A program made the position numbers and the translations under genes. From Terebella lapidaria (lineage: Eukaryota > Annelida > Polychaeta > Terebellida > Terebellidae), in assembly GCA_949152475.1 (NCBI GenBank), contig OX424562.1, positions 40,596,157 to 40,660,156 of the forward strand: a stretch of 64,000 nucleotides of DNA, given 5' to 3'. Under the pieces are notes generated by a model. It made no database searches, was not told where the DNA came from, and saw only the letters and a list, made by a program, of their open reading frames with translations. Within the stretch, counting starts at the first letter, position 1, and each line of letters begins with the position of its first letter. Positions 34,858 through 47,154 of the stretch are shown here, one piece after another.

Positions 34858-35910
34858 TTAACTACAGAAATTGTGGAACGCACACATAATTAGACTGTCA
34901 GAACCATCATACAATGCATGACACAATGTATGAGGGTCGGAGAAATTCCGACAATGCACCAGGACGTGGGCAATGGTCAGCCAGTTTTGACATGACTCAC
35001 ACGAGCATGACATGACACACAACCCTGAGTGAGGTATGTGTGCACCATGCAAGCTTGTGTTTTGATCAGCTGATAAAAGCCGTACATATCGGGGGGGGGG
35101 GGGTGCACAAGGCCCAAGTGTTGGCTGTAACCTGTTATCAAATAGCTCATCACAGAATGAATTTTTCGGTCATTTTGCACTCATTGCGCACTTTGCCAGG
35201 ACGAGCAAACGCTATGACATTGTGCTCTGATTTGCAGATAATATATCTGTAGAGAGTACTCTGTTTTAAGATTTATATAGCCTGACAGTGAATATGAGCA
35301 AATGACAAAGCCCCGTTCACCAGGTCGGCAGGTATGGGACAATTCCAGCAGAATAGCTTCCAACTCCACCACTTATGCTTTACATACACAACAGGGAGAC
35401 GTGGCCTATTTGTTATTCACCTGAGAGACATCAGTATCGAAGCAATTAATAATTTGGATATCACCAATTCAATTCACCCATAGTCTATATGGGAACCGAC
35501 CATCAGATGTTGCATGTGAGTAGAAAATGTTGGTATCATGGCACAGATTCAACAAGAAGAATACCATGAGTTTAGAAAAAAGAGTAGTATGGAGGTTTTT
35601 TTTGGTAATGACTTGAACTTGATGTTATAAAGGAGTGATTTTTCCCTCCTATGATAAAGTGAGGGTTCATCGGCCTCGACACAAAAGTTTTCCATGGAGG
35701 AGGTCCTGAATACCCGAGGTATGAACATATTACCCTAATTCTGGAAAGTGACAATGGCTTGATGAAAAAGAGTCTAGCTGATACATAAACTACTGAACCA
35801 TAATAAAGTTTTGTGTTAACCAGTGCTCTACACAATCGGAGAAGATATGTGCGGGGTAGTGCGGTATATGGGGGATCATAAATTTCCATACAATTTTTTT
35901 TGCCTGACAA
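34858..35910 (-). pseudogene. Decayed LINE C-terminal region
   Basis: Minus-strand 35910-35572 resembles the post-RT part of Jockey-like LINEs (LLRLCRALVNTKLYYGSVVY). Minus-strand 35052-34858 carries SCQNWLTIAHVLVHCRNFS, the usual zinc-like terminal segment. Stops, shifts and a poly-G run (about 35091-35103) break it. It is not functional. Confidence 0.7.
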
Positions 35911-36019
35911 TTTGAGATTGGTTAATAGACTCGGGTCTGTTCGCTCGGTATACTTTGTACTGGGTCATTGGTTCCATGTTTATTCGGTTTCATCAGTCTG
36001 GGATGATCTCGCTTTTTCA

Positions 36020-36330
36020 TCCTGCTGAATCGATCCCTCTTTACAGTGTACTGGGGGGTTCATGTAGTTCCTTCTCACCAGGACACCTGGTCGTCGATGT
36101 ATTGATATCAGTGTGGGTGCCATAGAAGTAAAGGCTTACGGTCAGTGCGACTTGTATGAGAAAATGATCAAAGGTTGTGAAAACAAACTCCTCCGGTCCC
36201 TCAGTGTGGTCCATGCTATATTTATGAGTGTCACAAACGTACTTTGGCCCAGTACAGGTAGGTCGTTCTGCTTTAGGATTGAAAAGTTTGTTGTTTTTTA
36301 TGGAAGGCGAGTAGTTTTACGGGGCAGCTA
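36020..36330 (+). repeat. Relic of the LRR-PAN upstream module without a gene
   Basis: Blocks such as TGCTGAATCGATC, CACCAGGACACCTGGTCGTCGATG and GTCACAAACGTACT are diverged versions of the region upstream of copies B-D. No LRR or PAN exon follows. Confidence 0.5.
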
Positions 36331-36344
36331 ATTCTGCCTTTAAG

Positions 36345-36960
36345 GAATTCTATGGACGTCATCATGATCTGGTTGATAAATATACCAAATACATGTCTAC
36401 CATGCAACTAGATCCATTATCATGTTAATTTTGGGGGCATTCATGACGGGTGCCACTAGTGAGTCAGGAAATGCTCACCACTGAGCCGATGTCACTGCTG
36501 GTGGACGTTAAGTATGTCCCCGATGATACCATCAACTCAGTAGCCTTTTGGTTTGTGATTAGGTACTGATGTACTTGTCATATATCTAATCCATGGGGTT
36601 TGTTTCAGATTTCTAAAGTATTTTCATAGGTTGTTGGGCAGTTAATTCCATCAGGTGTACAGTAGAAGCAACTACATTTAACACACTGTCTGTCCCTGAT
36701 GACGCCAGTGTGTCTTTTGATAAAGTATGTGGTCGGGCTTTGTTTCTATTGCAAAATGTATTTTACGTTTGTTATCGGAATCATCAAAATTTGGCTGTAT
36801 TGGTGGTAATAGATTGATACTTACATTCACCTCCTAATTGCCATTTTGGGGGGTTCGTGAGTTTCCCTGCCATTTTTGTTTTTTCTCACTTCGTATGCCT
36901 GGTATGACTTTCTGTCCCCGGACTATGAGATTGGACAGCGGACCCTGTTTGGTTTGCTCG
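36345..36960 (+). repeat. Dispersed repeat interrupted by a SINE-like copy
   Basis: 36345-36482 and 36832-36960 match the repeat at 12655-12898 and the one at 43895-44060. Between them lies a ~350-bp SINE-like copy (36483-36832) starting CCACTGAGCCGATGTCACTG and ending GGTAATAGATTGATAC. Confidence 0.7.
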
Positions 36961-37069
36961 GAATACTTAATACTGGGTATTGATTCTATGTCTATAGTCT
37001 ATGTAGATCCATACAGCTATAACAGAACAATAGATACAAGAACTCGGGCCGATTTTGAACAAAGTCCTA

Positions 37070-39798
37070 TCCCAGCTAACAAAAAAACATTATGATAACG
37101 TTTTAAAAACATTATACAAATGTTCCCATAACATTTTGAAAAAACATTTTGATAACGTTATTTTGTAGACACCTGATAATGTTATTAAAACGTTTTGAGA
37201 AAACGTTATCGAAATGTTTCGGAAACATTATAGTATCATTCTAAAAACGTTATGAAAATGTTATCCGAACAACTTCATATTACTTTCCTCCCCATGCATG
37301 TACTAGACAGGCATAGAAATTTCAAACCATAAGAATCAAATAAATAAAAAACATCTTGGGGTGTCTAAAAACTTTTATTTGTTTTCTACACAGGCCTAGG
37401 CTAGTAGTAGTAATTTTGTTTATTGACATTCATGAAAGTATACTGTACAATGTGAGATGAGATACATGCCATCAACAATGTCCAATTCATAATTAATAAG
37501 GTTCATAATCATGGTTCATATTTCACAATTACAGTCAAACATGTACATACATTATGGCGCCCCGTTCGTGCCACCAAAAAGGGAAGTTATTTTTTTATTT
37601 ATCTCATAATTATGAAATAAAAAGTCATACGTAGGAGATACTAACACATACGTATGAGATAACAAGTCATACGTAGGAGATACTAACACATACAAATGAA
37701 ATACTAAGTCCTACGTAGGAGATACTATGACATACGTAGGAGATACTAACTCATATGTAGGAGATACTATGACGTACTCATACTCATACGTATGAGATAC
37801 TATCTCATACCTATGACTTATTATCTCATACATATGACTTAGTATCTCATACGTATGACTTAGTATCTCAAACGTATGACTTAGTAACTCATACGTATGA
37901 GATACTATAAATAAATTATCTTTTTTGTGGCACGAGCGGGGCGCCATACATACATATATTGTATTCTACAATGTCTACATCTACATCCTGGACACAGCTG
38001 GTCTCCTTTACTCAGACAGACCTGCAAAACAACGATACATGGTTACAATAATACATTGCAAATTGGAAGGGACTGTGAATTTGATAAATCAAATTGTTTT
38101 GGACACCACATATTATTGTATTGTGTATACCACTAAATATATAAATTGCTATGCTATGTACCAAACATACCAGACTCGGAGTCTGAATCCTGAGGTCTTC
38201 TCGCCGTCTGCTGGTTCGGTTGAGGTCTTTCCTGGTAAAAAGAACAGAATGGATAGTGCAAATGAAGTCAAAAACGGCCAGTAAAAACGTTACACACTGA
38301 GCACAAGAAACATTCTTTTGCAAGATAATTAACCTATCACCGAACCAATTTGTCCGAGTCTTTTTACGTCATTTTCGATGCATTCATTATTTGTGACATA
38401 TTTTCCCGACATAATAATGTGAAACTCGGAAAACTTTTAGGCACTTTGGCGATAGGTCAATTAAATTGAGGCCATGTTTTTTTCTTTGTTTCCCATCAGC
38501 AGGTGGGTGAATATAACTAATATTTCGAGAAAACAACACACAAGTTATGGTCATTTAACCATAACTTGTAGATCTACATGTACATGTATAGAACTTACGC
38601 CTGGCACACGAGCAGAGACACTTATTTGAGTGGCTGGCCCCGCTGCAGCCTTCTGCATCAGTGCCAACATCCCACACGCATACCCCCCCCCCCACTACCC
38701 ACCCCCTTCTCCCAACCGCGACCGATTCTGACTAACCACCCACACAGCAAGCAGCTTATCACCACTAATCTGTTCATACAGAGGGGGCTGAAATGAGGTC
38801 ACGCGGCAGCCATGCAAGGGTGTAAAATGGCGACCCCAGTGCAAATATCACCACACCTTTTGTAGATCCAGAGACTATTAAAATTCAAAACCTTGCAATA
38901 AACATAATGCGTGTAATTACAAACATGATAGCATCACACAACACCAAGCAATAATCAGGTGGTAATATGCATCTAATCGCTTGGGAGTCGCTGTCTGGGA
39001 TCAGAGCGCTGGTTTAATGGGGTGCAGTTTCTGGGCTAGGGCAATGGCGGCCATAAAACAATTAAGCGAACGACCCAAGCTCGATCGTTTTGACTGAGGT
39101 GAGATGGTAAAGAAAACATGTTTATGTAGTCTTCTGGATCTGCAGAAAGTGCCTTTGTAATCCCAATTGACTCACCTTGTACGTAGTTAATCCAAACCAG
39201 CAGTCAATTTCACGGAAATTGTTGTAAAAGCAGTATATCCAAGGAGATAACAGTTGAGAATGTCTCGTCTTTTCAAAAATCTGAAGAGCGGCACTGAATT
39301 GAAACACGTGACTTGTTGAGGCGGGAAAGCTACTTGTACCATGTGGGATAATTACCATGAACATCTTTCATTATTCGCTGAAAATTCTTGTTCATACTGC
39401 AAAACAATACTCGAGAGGGGAAGTGGACGGTCAGTGTTCTTAGCAAATGCGCAATCTAACATAAATTGTGTATATAGCTAATAAATACGAAAGTTATGCA
39501 GAAATGTTATAAAAACGTTATAATAATGTATCCAGAAAATATATTTCTCGTAACATTTTAAAAATGTTTTTAAAACGTTTTCATCATATGTTGGTAATAT
39601 TTGTGTTTTGAGATTCCCCTTATCTCATGCCATATATTAGCCGATTCCTTATGGGCGTTACAAGTTTAAATGTGATGTTGGTTGAAAAACGAAAATACTA
39701 CCAATAATGTTTTTGAAACGTTATTAAAACGTTTCCAGAACTATAACCTTTGTATAACATTCTCATAACGTTTTGAAAATGTTTTGTGTTAGCTGGGA
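37070..39798. mobile_element. 2.7-kb element with TCCCAGCTAAC inverted ends
   Basis: The left end TCCCAGCTAACAAAAAAACA and right end (inverted TCCCAGCTAACACAAAACA) extend into longer arms rich in AAAACGTTAT/AACATT words (to about 37270 and from about 39480). No transposase or other gene was recognised inside. It contains a second nested element at 37554-37947, a 31-bp hairpin at about 38539-38569 (CAAGTTATGGT ... ACCATAACTTG) and a C-rich run near 38683-38700. Confidence 0.75.
37554..37947. mobile_element. Nested 394-bp TIR element filled with palindromic tandem repeats
   Basis: Terminal inverted repeats of ~27 bp start ATGGCGCCCCG. ACATACAT flanks both ends (one extra base on the left), consistent with an 8-bp target duplication as in hAT elements. 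The inside (about 37620-37910) is a tandem array of 18-20-bp variants of CATACGTATGAGATACTA, in both orientations. There is no coding content. Confidence 0.8.
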
Positions 39799-41214
39799 TG
39801 GCCCCATCCAAGCAATAGCTTCCCTTATGTCACACATAACGTAAGAGACAATCTTCAACATAATAACATTCTTGGTCTAAGTGGAGCACAACCACGAACT
39901 TTACCTCGATAAATGCATGAGAGAAGTTCTGAACGTCTCAAGCATGGGGGCACCTTCTGGAGTCTTGTCAGATGATTTTGCAGCAGTAACACTTCTCCAT
40001 CACTACCAAGAAGACGAAAGCTCACACCATGATCCCTAAATGTTATAAAGCTATAAATATATGAGGAAGTTATATATGTGGAACGAGGAGCTGGCCTCAC
40101 AAACTGGAGGAATTCATATCAACCAGCTATGCCTCATCACTTGCGAAAGCTCGTCTACAACCGAAGAAACGTCTAAGGCGTATTATGCAAAAGAAACTGA
40201 CGGTATATGTCTAGTACTCAGAGCAGCTCCAGGGACCTGGCACTCTTCAATAAACTGACAAGACGTCAGTGGATCACACATTATAACAGGTTGTAAACTC
40301 GTTATAACTGAACGAACCTGTCGGGGTCCCAAGGCACTGGATATACAACTTCAGCCACGCTATAATATCTGACATCTCCAATGTTTCCGCCCACCACAGA
40401 ATAGTTTCGGGAGACATCACGGCCATACAGAAATATGACATTGGAGGAAGGATGTCATGCTAGGAGCAGTTGAGGTCATTGGGACCTGTTCTAAACTCAA
40501 TTCCAGGAAGGCAGAACTTTAATTATGCCAAAGAACCAATCAGAACATCTACAGCGGCATCACGATCACACCATTTCTAGCGAAGTCCCTAGAAGATATC
40601 GAAAAGCAACGAATGTCATCTATACATTGCTACTCTAGATGTCAGGAAGTCATTTTACACGGTGTCTCATGAACAACTAAACCAATAAATTTTCTACCAG
40701 GATGTAAAAGCGAAACTTTGGACGAACATCACACAAAACTTTTGTCATATCATCCAGGGTAGACTTCGAGTAACAATGTTGAGGCATTCCAAGTAGGTCA
40801 ATCGACTCACAATTACACATCATATTTGTATGGTCTGCTCGATGGACTTTGTGTCTTTGAAGCCAGTCTCTGCATGGGAAACACATATGTGGATGCACCC
40901 TTCTGTGCAGATGTCATAAATTATCACATACCTCCAAACACAACTGTCAATAGGAGAAGGCATTGCCCACAGATAACTCTACACAATACATCTTGTCCTT
41001 GGGCTAATTTTAAAGCACAAATGTGTATATCTGTCGGGATTTGCCATGGCGGAAATACAGCATTTGTTCCGGCTATAACTGGGCATGAACTCAGCAATGG
41101 GTTGGCTGTCCATGGCCGCTTCGGGCTATCATTCAGTGCCAGGATCAGGTATTTAATAATGCAGATTTGGACCACGATGATCTCGTAGAGTCACTGCTAG
41201 CATGTGCCTAGATC
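39799..41214 (+). pseudogene. Poorly preserved retroelement sequence with a LINE-RT-like stretch
   Basis: Around 40615-40680 the plus strand reads ATLDVRKSFYTVSHEQL, like the first catalytic palm block of a LINE reverse transcriptase. Stops follow at once and downstream blocks are unrecognisable. The rest, including a 120-codon frame at 40826-41188, matches nothing I know. Confidence 0.4.
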
Positions 41215-41330
41215 ATATTGGACATGGATGCCCCAACAGATATGTCTGGAGTACGCAGGTTCCTGGTCATGGCGAACCAGCTTGAGAAGTTCACAGACCG
41301 CGTGGTGCACAAATTGCATAGGAGGCGCCA
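41215..41330 (+). pseudogene. Ty3/gypsy fragment (RT-RNase H connection)
   Basis: Encodes a piece around LDMDAPTDMSGVRRFL followed by ANQLEKFT, the same segment found at 30600 and inverted at 55630-55560. It is truncated on both sides. Confidence 0.6.
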
Positions 41331-41419
41331 GACTGTTTGAATACACAAATTTACTTTCACCTGCTGTATACTAAATTGGATTCTTAGGAATCAAATAGTT
41401 GATTGTAGATATAGTGTCT

Positions 41420-41905
41420 AAAATCTTTGAATTGAAACGTTAACTTGCATCTGCGTTATCTACACTGTGTTGTTTGAAATTTGTTTGAATTGAAACACTA
41501 CCCTGCATCTGTGAAATCAATAGTGGATTGTTTGAATTCAACCAGTGGATAGGGTTCCTTGAACTCAAACATTAACTCGTATATATATATATATATATCA
41601 TCCATATTGACTTGTTTGAATTCAAACATTTATTATAATTTGCGCTTGTAGCTCCAGATTAAGTTTGATACATTGGATTGTATCAAACCAATCTATATTG
41701 GTTGTTTGGAGTCGAGCACTATATTCAGCTGCAACATCTAGACTGGCGTGTAGATCAAACGTTATCTTTCATTTAACATCCAGATTAGTTCGTTTGAATT
41801 CAAACACCCATAATTTGTTTGTGGAGTGGGTAGCTCATACGAAGTGAGAGATAAGGCGCTGGTCTCGAAACGCAGAGGTCATGGATTCGAGACTCATGCT
41901 GGACC
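41420..41905. repeat. TTGAATTCAAAC direct repeats and a tRNA-like SINE head
   Basis: Short segments with GTTTGAATTCAAAC (self-complementary) recur every 60-80 bp from 41420 to 41815. At about 41822-41905 the sequence AGTGAGAGATAAGGCGCTGG ... GGATTCGAGACTC resembles A and B boxes of a tRNA-derived SINE. The stems do not close as in a real tRNA. Confidence 0.5.
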
Positions 41906-41935
41906 ACTGGGTTATTTCCTTAGGAAGGTGTGGAA

Positions 41936-42055
41936 GTTGTGCACCACTAATATAACAATAATATATTAAAAAATACCACTACCACTAAAACTATGCACCA
42001 CTAATATAACAATAATATATTAAAACATATTATTGTTATATTAGTGGTGCACAAC
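41936..42055. repeat. Direct plus inverted repeat of GCACCACTAATATAAC
   Basis: The segment GTGCACCACTAATATAACAA occurs around 41939 and 41994 in direct orientation and again inverted at about 42029-42053. The last two form a strong hairpin. Confidence 0.8.
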
Positions 42056-42644
42056 AATTATTTGCAAAGAATGCAATAGAATTCATCAATTATATCTTTA
42101 TATAGGTATGTTTGTTGGATGAGTAGGGAAAAAAAATTCTATTCATTGGATTTTTTTTGCTACATAAGATCCCTATCTGAATCCAATACATTCAATATAC
42201 CTCAGATATTCGAATTAATCAGTAATTTTGTGTTTCTAATTACTGTTAATGAGAAAAATATCTCCTTTTATGCTGTTCTGTTTTTTCTGATTAAATGATC
42301 CATCAAAAAGGTATGTCAATGTGATTAGTACATACTTTGTATGGGATGGGGTCTGTCGCTGTCGCTCTGTGTGCTATGGTCCTGGTGGGGGGGGGGGGGT
42401 GATGATCCATGACAGATTTATCCATTGACCAGGTGGGGAACAATATTCAATTTGATCTCACCAATTTATATAGTGATGGAACTGATCCTGACTTTACGTC
42501 AATTGCGAATAGTTGTGAATAGAATAGTGAATACTTACACTACTTACACTTGAAATGTGAAGGCATTTCAGCCTACTGGACGTCTTTCACAGAGCTCATG
42601 AGTAACATTTCAGACAAAGACGTCACTTTTGAGGATGCTTATCA

Positions 42645-43630
42645 GTCAAGATCCATGCCTTATCAGCAGAATTCTGGTATGTTTTGTTTGGCTTATAACT
42701 CAACAGTTTGGTAATGGATTGCGCTGAAAATTGTTGTGTAGGTTCTATCCATGACTACAATGCTTGTCCAATGGCCATATTGAAGACCCAGTCGATATTC
42801 ATACAGATCCTGAACGTTATACACCGCCAATCAAATGTAACTTACATAGAAAACTGACAGCGTTTTAGGGTACAGTTTCTTGACTATGGTTAGATTACCT
42901 ATCATAGAACAATAACCTACTGCCTGTTTTGAGATTTTCCTAAACACTTGATGGGAGTTTGATGGTCAAAATAGCATGTTATATATCATCCGCATTGAAA
43001 ATACACTGGGCAAAAGAAATTGATTGTCAATCGCATTAATAACGTCTATATCCGTTGGCATTGTAAACTCAACCGCAAACTACATAAAAATTCAGCGACT
43101 CTTAATATTTTCTAAGTGCAGTATAGAACCAAAATCACAACAACATCTCACTCCTGAGTACAACGTTCTCGACAGCTGAGCATTGACGGTATTTGCCATA
43201 CGAATAATCCGCTGATCTGTACCTAGCGCTTCACTGACCAGCGGCACAAGACATTTTCGCCAGATCGCAATGGATATACACATTTGCACATCAATTTGAC
43301 ATGATTATCGATGGGATACTTGAAATTTAAGGGTAGGTTATTGATCACGGATATGTGCACTCGTTGCAGTTAAGAAACTACACCATGCAATGCTTCGTGT
43401 ACGCAAAGTAAGTTACATTTGTTCAAGCGACATTCAACTCCATTTATATACTAATTTATCAATGAAATCTTCAATCACTTATTAACATCAGCTTCACAGA
43501 TATATACAGAATATATATTCCAAATTTCATGTAAGTTTGTTATGAAACGGCCGAGATATGAACCAAAATTGCACGTGGTATGAAACCATTGAAATTACGT
43601 GGATCGTACTCGATACTCAATCTTAATATC
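42645..43630. repeat. Long dispersed duplication, copy 2
   Basis: Same-orientation match to 23797-24905, lacking about 140 bp near 43167. There is no gene inside. Upstream, 42060-42640 is A+T-rich with a poly-G run near 42388-42400 and nothing else recognised. Confidence 0.8.
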
Positions 43631-43894
43631 ATAATTATGGCTGAGTGACGTTTATACCTGTGACAATGATTTGAGGCTTTATAAGTTGCCGGGATTTCAA
43701 TTTCATCTTTCGTACGAGAAAAGACAGTAGCAAGGATGGTGTTCGACTATTAATGAAAGATGATCTCAATTATGAAATACGGGTATACCTGAGTACGTTT
43801 ACAATGTAAGAAACATTGGTTTTTCGATTGGACAGATTATTCCAATCGAACAGTTGGAGTAATTTAAGACTAAGTAAGACTAGATGTGACCCGA

Positions 43895-44700
43895 TTTCAC
43901 CTCCTAATGGCCATTTTTGGGGGTTCATGAGTTTCCCTGTCATTTTTGTTTTCTCTCACTTCGTATGCCTGATATGACTTTCTGTCCCCGGACTATGCGA
44001 TTGGATATTAAACGGACCCTGTTTTGTTTGCTCTGAATACTTAATACTGGGTATTGATTCCACGTCTATAACAGACCAAACAGCCAACCACTCGTTGATA
44101 TTGTTCGCATCTATTCTATGTGACAAACTTGATATGTTAAATCATGAACATAACAAGGAAATACATCGTACATAGCTGCCAAAAAAACAACATCGCCTGT
44201 TGAAAAAAACCCAGATTCTATGTTGCTTTAGGCACTTGCTATTGCTGTATATATCACTATATTTTCTTTCCTCTATATTATACACATAGTTTACTTTTGC
44301 ATTCCAATATTACGGTACCAGGAAACCCACCACAAATAGAACTTGATAAGAAGTTCGTTTGTAAATACCAGCGCAACAACATCTCCAGAAATTCAGATAA
44401 CCCTAGCATGATGTCATAAATTCATTCAAAACATATATTTGTAATAACAATACAACAACATATACACATGGTATTACACATTTATTTGCCACTTCCTAGC
44501 AGTTCGTGCCTACATTGTGTCTCAATTTGATCTGTGGTGCCAAAGTGATACCAACAACAGGGAAGCATAATACCATAATGCCTTACTATGAATAGGATTT
44601 CCCAGCAACACGGGCCATGGTGAATCTCACATATCACTTTTATGCAAACTTACAATTCCGTTATTTATTGCAATCCAAGCTGTACCAAGCTTCCATCACA
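43895..44700. other. Dispersed repeat followed by unassigned A+T-rich DNA
   Basis: 43895-44080 matches 36832-37000 (GGGTTCATGAGTTTCCCTG, TCACTTCGTATGCCTG, ACTTAATACTGGGTATTGAT). From 44080 to 44700 no repeat or gene was recognised. Confidence 0.5.
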
Positions 44701-44708
44701 TAAATTAC

Positions 44709-45070
44709 TTGGTCCTTGTGCACCAAGAAAACGATATGTACAGCCTTGGTCATAACCCAGGCTTGTATCGGGCAAACATACAGTACCTGTACAACCTCCA
44801 TAAGCTGGTCATAACCCAGGCTTTTATATATAGGGCAAACATACCTGACTCAGGGTTACCTGCTCCGTGGAGAGAAGGCTCGTGTGTGTCCTGTCAAGAC
44901 TGGCTAACCATTGCCCACGTCCTGGTGCATTGTCGGGATTTCTCTGACACTCCTGCTGCTATGGTATATGCCATGAAATTATGGTATACTTTCATTTCCA
45001 TAAAAGTATACCTTTCGTTCTTGGTCTGGTCAAATGATACTTATTCTCCAGTCAATTTATAGATGCTTTA
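44709..45070 (+). pseudogene. LINE 3'-terminal fragment
   Basis: The plus strand encodes SCVSCQDWLTIAHVLVHCRD, the Cys/His terminal block also seen at 34858-35052. Upstream, a ~60-bp stretch (TATCGGGCAAACATAC-like) is duplicated. No RT lies next to it, so it is an isolated 3' remnant. 45071-45660 holds nothing recognised apart from the 3' flank of copy C. Confidence 0.6.
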
Positions 45071-45402
45071 TTTATTCCTTCCTGGCAACGAAATGCCTTG
45101 AACAATGTTTTCCTGATATATATGTGTACCCGTTCCTATGCCCAGAATGTTGTTTAAATGCTTATGCTTTGGCTCTGTGTCCCGAATTTGACTTCTTGTT
45201 CGCTCAGGAACACTTTGGCAAAGATGGATACTTGAAAAAAGTGGCAATTTATCTTGAAGTGTGAGCTCCGCACTCGGTTACATGTAACATAAATCGTGAC
45301 GTTCACCAGCTCACTCTTTCTTTGCATCATATCTGTACCTTCGTCATCACTTGAATTTAATCCCTTTACTTGAATTTATTCGAATTTTATTGATTATCAA
45401 TA

Positions 45403-45408
45403 TTTATT
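45403..45408 (-). promoter_or_regulatory. Conserved candidate polyadenylation signal, copy C
   Basis: AATAAA on the minus strand in the context GAAGCACCAATAAATATTG, matching the copy B signal. Confidence 0.6.
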
Positions 45409-45666
45409 GGTGCTTCACTCGACAGACCTTAAAAACAAAATGGCAGCCAACCAACAAACTTCACTCCAATACATAATGGATAGAAATACTATGTGCATTT
45501 TAGGTCCCTTCCAACAATAATGGAAGGGAGAAAACAGACAAACAATCGTGCAAATTGCGTAATCTTCGTCACCCAAAGGGCTCTATACGCGAATATATTG
45601 ATATATAAACTATTCTATACTTATGTATCACATTACATACCCTGGTACCATTTCAAGTGACTCACA

Positions 45667-46712
45667 TTACGCCATGATATACCAGTCATGATACTGTGTG
45701 TACTGTTCCCTGGTTCCATGTTGTCCTTCTCTGAACTGTGTCAGAACACACTGGCCGTGGTCTCTGGCAAACAGGAGACATCCGGGAGTCTGAGCGCACT
45801 GCATGGCACAGTCCATTGTAGACCTTGAGGGGGTGACAAGATGGATGATCGGGTAACAGAAAAAGTTGTGAGGGTCATCCATCAGTTCAAAGTGATTGTG
45901 CTCAAACACATCTGCAAACGTATAACGTATAAAAACGTATAAAACGCCCGTTAATAAACTAATACAGCTGTGAACAAGCTGATATCTCAGTTGCGAGTTG
46001 GCACTATTTCAACAAAAATATTAGCATACTGTTTGTCATTAAAGTGGTCACCTGTCTTTTCTTCTAAATCCGCGTATTGCAGGTCTGCAAGTGAAGTATT
46101 CTCGAGGATCCCCGGGGAATTACACACTCCATTAGTTTCTCTCCATATCGAGAAATATTTCGCAGATAGAAGAAATATCATTTGGGAATCACATCGCAGT
46201 TTTCCCTCGCCCAGAAACACGGTCAGTGTTGTGCGTCCTGTGTTGTTCAAGCGGCAGAAATTTGGGAGCAGTGCCACAGATGTGTCTCGCAGGGACAGTT
46301 GTGTGAGACCCGAAGGAAAAAACGTCAGTTCTGGGAAAGCCACGAGAGGGTTTCCCTGTAGATACAATGACTGTAAATTGTCTAATTGTTTCAGTAACGC
46401 ACATGGGCGTATCTCCAGAATACTGTTAAAGTTCAGACCCAGAATATTGAGAGTTGAATGGAGATTCAACAAGTCCGGGAATTCGTTTATTTGATTAGAA
46501 GCCAAGAATAACCTCTCGAGACTTTTCCCTAGAGGTGGAGCCTCCACCGTGACAATATTGTTGTTACTCGCAGTCAGTGTTGTTTCCGTGTCTTGGAGAT
46601 CGTTCCAAGGGAGTGAAGTGTAATTTCTCCATTTCCAGTCAGTTCCACCAGCTACGCCTGTCAATGCTAAGTACAGTAATAAAAAACAACATGATCTGCA
46701 CCGAAGTGACAT
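45667..46712 (-). CDS. Secreted LRR + PAN/apple protein, copy C
   Basis: Exons 46712-46052 (donor GTGACC) and 45911-45667 (acceptor GTTTGCAG), both phase 1, encode 301 residues; the intron is 140 bp. The start is the Met of MSLRCRSCCFLLLYLALTG, which gives a clear signal peptide. LRRs: LERLFLASNQINEFP, LNILGLNFNSILEI, LQSLYLQGNPLVAFPE. A capping segment with LRCDSQMIF and GVCNSP follows. The PAN/apple domain has NFFCYPIIH, CAMQCAQTPGCLLF and GQCVLTQF. The frame is intact throughout. Its 5' flank matches copy B but is split by a LINE insertion starting about 420 bp upstream, which could alter its expression. The function is unknown; extracellular binding is inferred from the domains. Confidence 0.88.
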
Positions 46713-47154
46713 ATTTCCGAATGTCCAATACGATATCATATATCGGTGAATGTCGTGAAGGATTCAAAACTAAACTTGATCTGAGATAGTCTCTTCTAAT
46801 CTATTTTTCTGGATGTGTTCCTTTCCCATGAGCAGCATACATGTGAAATGTGCGTTACATCAAATTATATTCTTTTTCTCTCTTTTCAATCACAAGAAAG
46901 GCTACTCACATTAATCGTAAGTTTTGTTTAGACATGTTCATATGTAGTCATGTAACCCACACTAGTGTCAATACATTGATAGCCAGGTGTCCTGGTGAGA
47001 AGAAAATATACCTCAACCCACCACAAAGAGTATCAAATCAGCAGTATAATGGAAAACAATAAAACTACCAACTTCAACTTGAGAACACAACAGCAGTGTT
47101 AGTAGTACTGTAGTTCCTGTATCAACAATAGCTAACGGATACATCTTTACAATT

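Noticed and set aside
37711..37947. Frame with repeated SHTYE peptides
   Set aside because: Product of the palindromic tandem array inside the 394-bp element.
40826..41188. 120-codon plus-strand frame as a gene
   Set aside because: No recognisable domain, signal peptide or homologous copy; lies amid decayed retroelements.
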